This document shows positions 43,366-53,873 of a stretch of DNA of 64,000 bases, in pieces. A program made the position numbers and the translations under genes. How positions within the stretch are numbered: the first letter of the stretch is position 1; the number at the start of each line of letters is the position of its first letter. The notes beneath the pieces are model-generated. The model was not told where the DNA came from. It saw only the letters and a program-made list of their open reading frames with translations, and did not search any database. The DNA comes from Miscanthus floridulus (taxonomy: Eukaryota > Streptophyta > Magnoliopsida > Poales > Poaceae), in NCBI RefSeq assembly GCF_019320115.1, contig NC_089598.1:32879983-32943982 (forward strand), given 5' to 3'.

Positions 43366-44638
43366 ATAGTCCAGTAGCAAGTTTCCGCATTGTATCACAT
43401 GAATGAGCGCCTTGTTAGTTGTAGGAAACCGGCAGTAGTGGCTTGATGTTCTTGGCAGTAACACTGCACTGCCCGTTCCTTACCTTACTTGTTCGGTCTG
43501 TCCACTCATTTAGCCTCCCTTTTTTACCCAGAGCCTACTAGAACAGTGATGATGTCGATAGCAAAATGGCATATCAGATGCCATGGTTTGATGATATACC
43601 TCATGTTGTAGTGTCACGGTCTCCCAACCGGAAGGCGACCAGAACTGTAAATAGCCCCCGAAATTTTTGCCCAAGAGCCAACAGTTTTGGTTATTTGCAT
43701 TAAATTTCATACCATTTTGATTTTTAACCCCTCCTTTTACATGTTTGGATAATAAACTCTACACGTCGCGGAAAGTCCCTTGAGAGCAACGCAGGCAATG
43801 TGCCATGTAGCGTCATTTCTTTGTTATTATACTCTACGTCTCTACCATTATAACTATTTCCTAGCTTCTCGAAATGTTATGCACATGGGTCTTCCTGAGA
43901 AATGAATTGAGACTGATCTGTTCGGTGAGCTTGCCCACCTCATTTGCCCTGGCTAATCAAGCAAGGCCAGCATTGCCAACAGGGGCGAGCTTAGGGGCTG
44001 CTTGGTTCCTCTACCCAGCACTGTATTGCCTCGTTCAACGAGGATGTGAAGCTGAGCTCTGTGTTTAGATAGCTTGCGGCTTGCCTGCTTGCCGGGTCGA
44101 GACCTGTGGCGAGTTTTGTCTTGCTCGTGTGGGAGAGCTGAATTGGCTCGCCCGGCTAGGCAAGCTCTTGTTCCCCATGTAGTGAGGCGAGGCGAGTGGT
44201 AACAAGAAGCCAAGCACGCGCTTGTGTCCCACAAAAAGAAAGGTAAAATCTTTGCCCGCATAGGCTCCGAGGTAAACTTGTAAGGATCGAAACACCTGCT
44301 GCTCTCTGACTTCTTGCTCATCAAGGTTAACAAGCCACAACAAGAGGCTGCTTGGTTCTCTTGCCATCAATGTTTTACCTTGCTAGCGAGGACATCAATC
44401 ATTTAAAGCGTTCGGATGTCAAGCAAGACTATCCTGGTGAAGCAACGGTGTCTCGATCCCCTTTTCTTGAGCAAATTCCTTCATTGCCACTGAAACATAT
44501 AACACTCCCTTCCCTGCCATTGAAAATTATATGTTTCTTTCACTGCTATCCATTCTAAATTTTAAATCCCTTCGCTGCCATTGCCGTCCAAAACTGTTCA
44601 AATTCTATGCAATTTTAACTTCTACACGCTGATGGTTA
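43366..44638. other. 3' flank of the AAA gene and intergenic DNA
   Basis: Begins with the probable 3' UTR. Between about 43990 and 44360 the phrase GGCTGCTTGGTTC occurs twice in direct orientation, with an inverted partial copy (GAAGCCAAGCA) between them, perhaps a decayed TIR element. No gene is recognised. Confidence 0.4.
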
Positions 44639-45040
44639 CTACCGCCCGACCATCGAAGATCCGGAGGTGCCGTAATCCGAGGGATCCCAGTCCAGCATGG
44701 AGTTGTACACCGCCGACAGCGAGACGAAGACTTCGTCCATGGCCGGCCGCGCGCGGGGCTCCGTCGCCACGCACCGCAGCGCCAGTGCAGCCATGGTGAG
44801 CGCGAGGTCCATCAGGAAGTCCCCGTGCAGGCGCGGGTCCATGAACGCGCGCACCTTGGCGCGTTCCACGTCCTCGCCGCCGTCCGCCACCAACGCCTCC
44901 TCCGCGGACTCCCATAGCAGCGTCTCCTCGTCCATGCCGGCGTCCGCGAACGCGGCCTCCTTCCCGGACAGCAGCTCGAGCAGGACGACCCCGAAGGCAT
45001 CTGAGTCCACGCGCGGCTCCCTAGGGCGGTAGTAGCATCC
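44639..45040 (-). pseudogene. C-terminal fragment of a LysM-type receptor-like kinase
   Basis: The minus-strand translation has the late kinase subdomains: AFGVVLLELLSGKEAAF, then FMDPRLHGDFLMDLALTMAALALRC, EPRARPAMDEVFVSLSAVYNS and the terminal DPSDYGTSGSSMVGR followed by TAG (44641-44639). The activation-loop side is missing and the joint at about 45040 runs into repeat-like DNA. The start of the fragment also has a small deletion (VDSDAFG). The tail is characteristic of the plant LysM receptor kinase group, which acts in chitin/symbiont perception. This copy is a truncated relic, possibly carried here by a mobile element. Confidence 0.78.
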
Positions 45041-45210
45041 GTGCGAGGCTCCCGACGGTAGCTGCAACATCCGTGCGCGACACCCCACGGCATCAGCGGC
45101 GGTGTCTGCACAGGTCTCCTCTGAGACCCTCTAGAAACGGCACGGGGACATGAACCTCGTCGGGGAAAATTTTCCCGCAGGGGGACGAGGTGTCGGGGAC
45201 CTAATACCGG

Positions 45211-45425
45211 GGTACCCAATGAGGTGGAACTAATAACCCTCGAACGTTGATGTTTTCGGTCAGACAAGAACACTATTACCCTTCTTGCCCGACCCCCGAG
45301 GGCTAGACTCTGCCTCGCTCGACGGCTGAGGGCAGGCTCCGCCTCGCCCAAACGTCTGAGGGCAGGCTCTGCCTCGCCCGACGTCTGAGGGCTGGCTCCA
45401 CCTCGCCCAAACGTCTGAGGGCTGG
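45211..45425 (+). repeat. Gypsy-type LTR start with 28-30-bp minisatellite
   Basis: TGTCGGGGACCTAATACCGG opens an LTR-like stretch. From about 45297 there are four copies of a unit of the form GAGGGCAGGCTCCGCCTCGCCCGACGTCT. The same array resumes at 46993-47110, so the element between them is an insertion. Confidence 0.65.
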
Positions 45426-46992
45426 TGATGAGGACATGACACCCATGCATATGTCCATGTTTGGTGCATGGCATGGAGGGGTAGGAGGCCAACAAGGGTG
45501 TCCAAGTCAAGAAGGAGGTCCGAGGCTAATTCGGTTTGAGTCCCCGAGGTGGAGGCCCAAAGCAACTCAAGTTCGAGTCTCTCTTGGGTTCCAGGACCAG
45601 TCTGTCTTAAACTGGTCACTCATGACGCATCCGGACTCCATTTTCAATGATCCACATATGGATGGAAAGCTAATTGGATAAGGAAGCCAACCCAATTGGT
45701 CTCACATCAAAATCCCTTCGGAATCAACAGGAATCGTTGAAACAAGTCAGCGCCCAAAATCTGTCAGGGTGCTGCGACACCGTCTTTTGGTCCGTTGGAC
45801 CGTGTATCGTGTTTGGGCCTATTAGGGGGCGCGTCCAGGGGGGTGATGCCCAAGACTCTATAAATACCAGCCGTCACTCTCTTTAGGGTTTGGGTTTTGT
45901 TTAGTTCTTGATTTCCTCGTGAAACAGACATCGTTTTACTACAACTGTGCCGCTAAGGCTGCTTGCTGTGAACCAGGACCCCAGTTCTTGATCTTGTTCG
46001 CCTATGGCGATTAGTCCTTTCGAATAAAGACTTGAACTCTTTCTCATTATCATAAGCCTCATTGTGCCATGCAAGTTCATCTCTGTTTCGCGTTGTTGCA
46101 ACTGTGCCGCCAAGGCTGCTTGATGTAGACTAGGCCCAATCTTCCGAAAGGTATGATAGCGTCGATTGGTGGAGACTCGACGTTCACGATCTAGGCTTCG
46201 AACCAAGACTAATTTGGACCCCCACAACCGTTACACCACTGCTCCGTTGGTTATCAACCACATGAACGCGATTGACCTCGCTGAGAAGGCTTTTCTGTAA
46301 GCGAATCAAGAATACAAGCAAGAACAAGATAAACGCAATATGAAATTGCAAATAAATATAAGGCTTATGATAACGAGAAAGAGTTCAAGTCTTTATTCGA
46401 AAGGACTAATCGCCATAGGCGAACAAGATCAAGAACTAGGGCCCTGGTTCACAGCAAGCAGCCTTGGCGGCACAGTTGCAGCAAAACAATGTCTGTTTCA
46501 CGATGAAATCAAGAACTAAACAAAACCCAAACCCTAAAGAGAGCGACGACTAATGTTTATAGAGTCTTGGGCGTCACCCCCCTAGACGCGCCCCCTAATG
46601 GGCCCAAACACGATACACGGTCCAACGGACCAAAAGACGGTGTCGCAGCTCCTTGACAGATTCTAGACGCTGACTTGTTTCGACGATTCCCATTGATTCC
46701 AAAGGGATTTTGATGTGAGACCAATTGGGTTGGCTTCCTTATCCAATTAGATTTCCATCCATGTGGATCATTGAAAATGGAGTCCGGATGCGTCCTAGGT
46801 GGCCAGTTTAAGGCAGACTGGTCCTGGAACCCGAGATAGACTTGAACTTGAGTTGCTTTGGGCCTCCACCTCGGGGACTCGAACCAAATTAGCCTTGGAC
46901 CTCCTTCTTGACTTAGACACCCTTGCTGGCCTCCTACCCCTCCATGCCATGCACCAAACATGGACATATGCATGGGTGTCATGTCCTCATCA
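45426..46992. mobile_element. Inverted pair of LTRs inserted as one unit
   Basis: A 1567-bp insertion with TSD GCTGG (45421-45425, 46993-46997). It begins TGATGAGGACATGACACC and ends in the inverse. The right arm (46992-46121, minus orientation) is a full 872-bp LTR ending TCTACATCA. The left arm (45426-46120) is the same LTR in plus orientation but diverges after about 46090. The LTR is related to that of the nested element in A, sharing the GATAACCAACGGAGCAGTGGTG block. There is no internal coding region or PBS. Confidence 0.8.
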
Positions 46993-47110
46993 GCTGGCTC
47001 CTCCTTGTCCGATGTCTGAGGGTAGGCTTCGCCTTACTCGACGGCTGAGGGCTGGCTTTGCCTCACCCGACGTCCGAGGGCTGGCTCCGCCTTGCCCGAT
47101 GGCTGAGGAG
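46993..47110 (+). repeat. Continuation of the gypsy LTR minisatellite
   Basis: Four units of the GCTGGCTCCGCCTTGCCCGATGGCTGAGG kind, resuming the array interrupted at 45425. Confidence 0.75.
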
Positions 47111-47129
47111 ACCTGTACGCCTGCACGCC

Positions 47130-48266
47130 TGATGGGCATATCTTGTTTATAGGTTGTCCAAGGCACTATATGGGCTTAAGCAAGCCCCAAGAGCTTGGTA
47201 TGAGCGCCTTTAGGACTTCCTCATTGAGAAGGGCTTCACCATTGGGAAGGTCGACACCACACTATTCACCAAAAAGCTTGATAGGCATATCTTCATTTGT
47301 CAAGTATATGTTGATGATATCATCTTTGGATCATCAAATGAAGACTCATGCAAAGAATTTGGTGAATTGATGTCAAAGGAGTTCGAGATGTCAATGATTG
47401 GTGAGCTTACATTCATTCTTGGTTTTCAAGTCAAGCAAATGAAAGAAGGCATCTTCATCTCTCAAGAGAAATACACAAAAGATCTTCTCAAGAGATTCAA
47501 GATGGACGAATGTAAGCCAATCAAGACACCAATGCCTATAAATGGACATCTCGACCTAGATGAGGGAGGTAACCCGGTTGATCAAACTCTCTACCATTCT
47601 ATGATTGGTAGCTTGTTATATTTAACCGCATCTAGGCCCGACATCATGTTTAGTGTGTGTATGTGTGCTAGATTTCAAGCTAGTCCTAAGGAAACACATT
47701 TAATTGCCGTAAAAAGAATCCTTAGGTATCTTAAGCACACACCAAGCATTGGTCTTTGGTATTCCAAAGGAGCTTTATTTGAATTAATTGGCTATTCCGA
47801 TTCGGATTACGCCGGATGCAAAGTTGATAGAAAGAGCACATCCGGAGGATGCCATTTGCTTGGTAGATCACTTGTGTCTTGGTCCTCCAAGAAACAAAAT
47901 AGTGTGGCTTTGTCCACCGTCGAAGCGGAATACATTGCCGTGGGTGCTTGTTGTGCACAAATATTATACATGAAACAAACTTTACTAGACTATGGAGTAG
48001 TTCTAGAGAAAGTACCTCTTTTGTGCGATAATGAAAGTGCGGTAAAACTTGCAAATAATCCAGTTCAACATTCTTGCACCAAGCATATAGATATCCGCCA
48101 TCACTTTCTAAGAGATCATGTGGCTAAAAATGATATATCACTAGAAGGTGTAAGATCCGAAGATCAATTAGCGGATATCTTCACTAAACCGCTAGATGAG
48201 GCTACATTTTGTAGATTGCGGAATGAGCTCAATGTACTTGATTTTAGTAACTTCACTAAAAATTGA
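47130..48266 (+). pseudogene. Copia RT C-terminus and RNase H of element B (5'-truncated)
   Basis: Begins in the RT palm (KALYGLKQAPRAWYERL), followed by TAG at 47212. It keeps an intact VYVDDIIFGS catalytic box, then SMIGELTFILGFQVKQM, YLTASRPDIMFSVCMCARFQ, SKKQNSVALSTVEAEY, DNESAVKLANNPVQH and ADIFTKPLDEATF, and stops at 48264-48266. From 47367 to the end it is a clean 299-codon frame. It is better preserved than element A and is a different but related SIRE-type lineage member. Everything upstream of the RT palm is lost at the joint with the minisatellite. Confidence 0.92.
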
Positions 48267-49459
48267 GCTTGTGTTGTCCCTTGCATTCATTGTAATATAC
48301 AACATGTTTAATTTGTGGCAATGCATATAGGGCTTGTCTAACATGGTTAAGATAACTGCCGAAAAGCGTGTGAAGAAGCTTAACCTTGGATCAAACTTGA
48401 CAAGCAACTAGATTTACTTACAAGTATTGCATATGCATGAATGTTGTTTTGTTGTTTTGTTCCATTTGCCCTCTTGTTGCCTATTTTCTTAAAAAGAATT
48501 ATAGCCTATGGCAAAATATTTTGAAAAATATGAGGGTTTGAGAGAGGTCACTCACATCAGTCCCAATTGGTGTTTATTTGGATCTTATTCAAGTTGAGAC
48601 TTGATTGGGAACAGGCAGCGCGAAGGAAGGTTGAAGGTTTGCTGGAAAAAGTGCACCGGACGCTGCTGTCCAGCGTCCGGTCAGTTCACAGGAGGTGAAC
48701 TACTGCCGAAGGAGTGACCGGACGCTGCGTCTGTGCGTCCGGTCAAGTGGACCTTCAGCATCCGGTCGATCGAAGGAAGGAAAGGCAGTACTGACCGAAC
48801 CCTGCCCGCGTCCGGTCATGGACCACCGGACGCGTTTGGTCCCGATTCCAGAGGAATTGGACCTCTCTGGAATTGACCGGACGCTGGGTGGTAGCGTCCG
48901 GTCGCTACCATTGGAGCGTCCGGTCAGTGGATCTCATGTGGCTTCAGGACTCTTTTCTCCATTTCCTAATCTATCGCGTGTGGGGATCCTCATATAACCG
49001 TGCCTTCGTTTTCTTTCTCCATGACCTAACTCGCCCGAGCCCTAGCCTGCGCCGCCGCCAACTCGCCGCCGCAGCCGTGCTCCGTGCCCCGGCCACGCAC
49101 ACCACCGCGCTCGGCCCCCTCGCCAGCCGCACACCGCCGTACCACGCCAGCGCCACCGCGCCAGCACAGCCCACGCCTCCCTTGCCCGCGCTCTCCCTTG
49201 CTCGCACTCGCCCGGCATCCTCGCTAGCCGCGCGCCATTAGAGCTCGCCACGCCGCCGTGACTCCCCGAGCACCACCGTGCCACCGCGTTCGACCGGCCC
49301 TCTCGTCACCGCGAAGCGCCGTGTGCCCTAGCCCCATCTCCTCTCGATAAGGCTAGCTCATTGGTTCAATTTCAATTTGCTTAGATCAAATTGCAATACA
49401 ATGCGCTGATTTCTAAAATTCTTAGGGCCACCAGTTCTTCACTGCTCCTTGTAACCCTA
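48267..49459 (+). promoter_or_regulatory. Promoter-like segment of element B with motif array, TATA and CCG-rich leader
   Basis: About 390 bp of AT-rich tail is followed by a GACCGGACGCTG/GCGTCCGGTC array (48655-48925). A TATA-like CATATAACC follows at 48990-48998, then a strongly CCG-rich stretch (49030-49340) like a plant 5' UTR. The solo LTR at 49460 interrupts it; the sequence resumes at 53555. The interpretation as an internal promoter for the downstream ORF is inferred. Confidence 0.55.
48655..48925. repeat. GACCGGACGCTG / GCGTCCGGTC array inside element B
   Basis: About ten copies in both orientations, the same motif and pairing as in the LTR arrays but located in the internal region, downstream of pol. 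Confidence 0.8.
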
Positions 49460-52400
49460 TGTGACAGAACCGACCAATTATACGAAATTAAGTAAGAAAA
49501 TCATCCACCAGAGCAGACGATTGAACAAACTTAAGCCCGTATAACCCGGTAGTCCGTGAAATCATGAAGGATTTCAAACCAACTCGTGTCCCAGCCATGA
49601 TCGTAATAAGTTTAGCGGTCACCATCACAACTTACATAAAAGTTCGCATCATAGATACATCAGAGTTTAAACATAGTTATTACAAACCAGTTCGAATAAA
49701 AGTAGCGGAAGTCATTTGTTCAAACCACACACACACTCACGCAGAGTTTAAATATAGTGCCAGCGAATGATCATCTCCAACAAAAGCATCAGATGAGACG
49801 TAAGGAATGACCATGCCCATGGTCCTAAGCATCACCCATCGCAGGGTAAAGGCAGTTGATACAGTAGCCGTAATACATCTGCCCATCTGCAACAAGTGGG
49901 AATAAAACCCTGAGTACGAGAAGGTACTCAGCTAGACTTACCCGACATAACCAAAAATAAATGACACCAAGGATCATGAAGGGCTTTATAGTAGGGTAGC
50001 TGACTCATTTGCAAAAAGAAGCATTTTTAGCATTTCGAGAACCTTTAGAAAAGCATTTTTGCCAAGTTAATTATTGTTAACCTGTCGACCAGATTTGCAC
50101 CTATACTGGAGTAAACATGTGATTAAGCAGATAATGATAACCAACGATCATTAAATAACTTCCATACTATCATATTCATTATAACTGTCCAAGTGTTCCA
50201 TAAATATTTACTACGATGAAGTAACTCAAGTCAAGTGCTCACTATCCAGGAGCGATGACGATTCGAATCGATTCCTAACCAGCTGGTGATTTATTCCTTA
50301 CACAAACCTCACTCACCCGCTAAAGTGAGATATCGATCACCGAGTCAACTTTCCAGGAATCTCGAGTTTGCCAGGAACCACATGTACCCGGGGGCCGACC
50401 GACTGCACTTTGGTCTTATCATCCCGCCCCCGTGTCCTACCACACCTGCTCCGGCACAGTGCGTTGCGGGCAATCTACTCGGCCCAAAAAATCTCCCAGC
50501 TTTGCGGTCGGAAGGTACTTTATCTGGCCAGCTAAATGTAAGGCATGCGTTCAACATGACTTGAGGCCCAACAACGGTCGGTCCTTAATCGACACAGACG
50601 GAAACACTACAGTCCAAAACTCTGCAAGTCTCCGTCCGGTCTCAACTTCATTTAACACTTAGTTATACCATGACTTTATAGTCATCCAAGCAGATCCAGG
50701 TAACCACCTATAGCTCGCAGGTGACAGGAAATCACCCGACTTCTACCGGTCTAAGCCAGCTAAGCATTGACTCGACTGCGGATACCAGGGTAACAAGGAT
50801 ATAGTATAACAAAGGTAAACAAGGTATAATGCAGCAACGGTTGCAAACAACTCCTGAACGTAATGCATCAATTAAAGTAAAGCATTTAATTAAATAATTG
50901 CAAACCGGGAGAAAATGCTCCGGGGCTTGCCTCTCTCGAAAGAGCTCGGACGGTGATCGGGGCACTCCGGAAGTTCCTCAACGTCCTCCTCGTCGGCTTC
51001 TGGCACTTCCTGCTGCTGCACCTCGAACTGCTCCTCGGGCTCCTCGGGTATGACGACTGGGTTCTCGGTTTGCGATCCTATATGATGCAATGCGCGTAAG
51101 TGATTATGCAAACGGTGCATCGAAGGAGATGAATGCAATGGATATGTTTAAATGCAAGGTAGTCAACATCATCCAAGAAACTATACTACAAGCACATGTC
51201 ATCTACTGCATTCTCTTCTACTACTAATATGTTAAGTCAACATATCTTATAAAATGCTTCAAAGATACACCAAAGATATTATTATTAACTAATCTTGTAT
51301 TAAAGATGATTATTTTATTTCCTTTTAAATTAGGGCTACAATAGCAATCTATATTTCTGGTGCTTATAAAAATCTGAGAAAATTATAGTAGCATGGTAAT
51401 ACTCTAATTAGACTACCATCAGATTTTCATGGTGTTTGAATGAGTGAATTAGCCTACACAAAAATCACAAACTATGGCATGATTTTGTACATAAAAATAC
51501 TTTGAACTGTGAAAAGTGTCAAACAACAGAACTAGTTTTTTTCCTAGGTTCTTCATAGCATATAATGACTGTACAAAAATTGTCACATGCATGTTTTATA
51601 CAAAATTTGCCCTCTAGCAAAAATAACAAAAATCAGCTATTAAAGGTACTTGAACTACACCTAAAAATTTTCCCACAGCACATGCATGCAACATATTTTT
51701 CCTAGGAAATACATGACATAAGAAGATTAACAAACTTGGAATCATATTTTTCTGAAGCCTATAGATTTTTCTACATATTTTTCAAGTTATCAGCAATATT
51801 CATGATTAAATAAAATTCTACAACAAAGTATCTCAAAATGACATGCACAATTTTTCTCAAGTAGATCTGATGATAAGGAACCTAGACAAATTTATCTCAA
51901 CAGATTTGGAACAACTTTGAGTACTCAAACATTTTTCAAACCATTTCAAATTTCAAATAATAAAGAATAAATTGAAACCATTTATTCAAACGCTACTAGG
52001 CCAGCCCGAACGGCTTAGGCGGCCCACGACTGTGCGCGCACATGGCCCAGAACGGCGCAGCCCAGCACCGGCTTCCACTCAGCAGCGGCGACTGGCAAAT
52101 GGGACCCGCGCGTCAGCGAGAGAAAACAGGGGACGGAGGGAGACGACGGCGCGGCAGCTGCGAAATTCGCCGACGGCGAGTTCTCCGGTGAACCCGACGG
52201 CACCGGCATGCTCCCCACAACTATGCGCACCCATCCATACCTTCATTTCAACCTCTACCGTACCCTAGCAACGACGGCGTCAGCAACGGCGGGTGACAGC
52301 GAGATCGCTGCGGCACTCCGGCGACGGCGAACTCCCATTGCCACAACCAAGCTTGGTACAAGCTTTACTAGACTACTACGGAGCTATCTAAGCAACTAGA

Positions 52401-53549
52401 AGAAGACGTAAGAGTCCCTAGCTAACCCAACCATGGCGGCCTCAACTCCGGTGAGGACACACGCATGGCGGCGGTGTCGGGAACAAACAATGCACCCTTA
52501 CCAAAACTCAGACGGTGCAGCCAAGGGGTGGAGGAGGTAGAAGAGAACAAGGTGGCACTGCGATGAAGATGTAGTGAGCGATTTTGTGACGACGAGCAAG
52601 AGCGAGCTCATCGGAGTTGCTGCGGCTGCTGTGGTGGAGCTGTGAGCGAGCGAAGAAGGCGAATGAAAACGAAAAACGAGTGGTGAACGGGTCGGGCAGG
52701 CGCGCGGGGGCTTAAGGCGAGGCCAGCGGTGCCAGAACAGCCACGGCGCGTGGCCTACGCGAGCAGAAGACCGGCGACGCGCGGCATCCACGCGGCGGTG
52801 AACTTCTGAACCGGTCGGGTACTGTAGCTGCGATTCAGAGAACAACAGGGCTGACTGACAGCGCCAAAAGATGATGCTCGATCTCCTAATCCGTTGAGTG
52901 TTAGCGAAAGAAATCAAAATGAAAGTTGTACACCTACATGCCAGCTACAAAACTCATTTAGAAATCACTGTCTAATTCGCAAAGGACAGAGAGTAAAATC
53001 ATGCCAAAGTCGTGTTCAAGAAACTGAAAACTGGAGTTTATACTTAGAAATTTCTAAGTGTTGAACTCAACCCAATTTCTGACTTGTGGGACCATTTTGA
53101 GCATGTTGTGCACATTTTCATGACTTGGTCACAAAATACTTTTTGTTCCTCATATAATTTGCTACAACTTTGTTTTAGGTTGCTCAGACATGCAAACATT
53201 CTAAGTGGTACTTTTTGAACAGTCAAACCAAAAAGTCCTAGGGTCAAAACAAGTCAAACCATGATTTGGAAATCTTAATTAGGCAAAATGATCAACATGA
53301 ACATTGTTCCTAATGACTTTCTAAGCATAGCTAAGATGTTTAACAATGTATTTAGCCATACCACACATTGGTCATACAATAATCAAGCACTAAAGGTACT
53401 GAAACGATGAAAAACAATTAAAATGATACTTTTGTTTCAAAGTCATGTTTCCCATGTTTCAAGTGATATATGCTCATGAATGGATGTATGATGCGCATGA
53501 TCAGGAAATGCAAGTGCAATTAGGCAAGACTAACACTAGGGGTGTTACA
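49460..53549 (-). mobile_element. Gypsy-type solo LTR, 4090 bp
   Basis: Read on the minus strand it begins TGTAACACCCCTAGTG and ends GGTTCTGTCACA. It is flanked by the exact 5-bp duplication CCCTA (49455-49459, 53550-53554). There is no second LTR or internal region, so unequal recombination has removed the rest. Its size and start sequence fit the large-LTR Tekay/Del-like gypsy group of grasses. A GC-rich zone at about 52000-52850 probably includes its promoter or leader. Confidence 0.88.
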
Positions 53550-53554
53550 CCCTA

Positions 53555-53873
53555 GCCCCTGCCGGTTCCGAGGATTCCCCCTCGTGTCGCCTTTTCTTTT
53601 CTCAGATCGCTGATCATCAGGTAGAAAGCCATTCGATTCAAGTTCGCATCTACATTGCTTTCTCTATTAGGGTTTCGCATCTATTAGACATATGGTATTT
53701 ATTTGTATATCCATCTATTTTATCGTGCAGTGAGTCAGTTCTGTTGTGGTTCTTCTGGCAGTTGGCAGTCAACTCGGAGCCAAGCTCGTGAGTAAGGATT
53801 GAGGCCAAGCCTCGAAAGTGGCAGTTTGACAGTTGATCTTCATAAGCGGCAGTTCATCATCTTGTCAGTTCAG
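53555..53873 (+). other. Rest of the leader, with a probable intron, of the extra ORF in element B
   Basis: Continues the leader broken at 49459. A candidate intron runs from GTAGAAAGCC near 53620 to TTATCGTGCAG near 53731, with a T-rich 3' part. Confidence 0.45.

Noticed and set aside
45297..47110. CRISPR-like spaced repeats in the GCCTCGCCCGACG array
   Set aside because: Units are directly tandem without unique spacers, in a plant LTR context, and are interrupted by an insertion.
49030..49340. Host gene first exon in the CCG-rich stretch
   Set aside because: Frames here are short, without family resemblance, and the stretch lies within element B between pol and the extra ORF.
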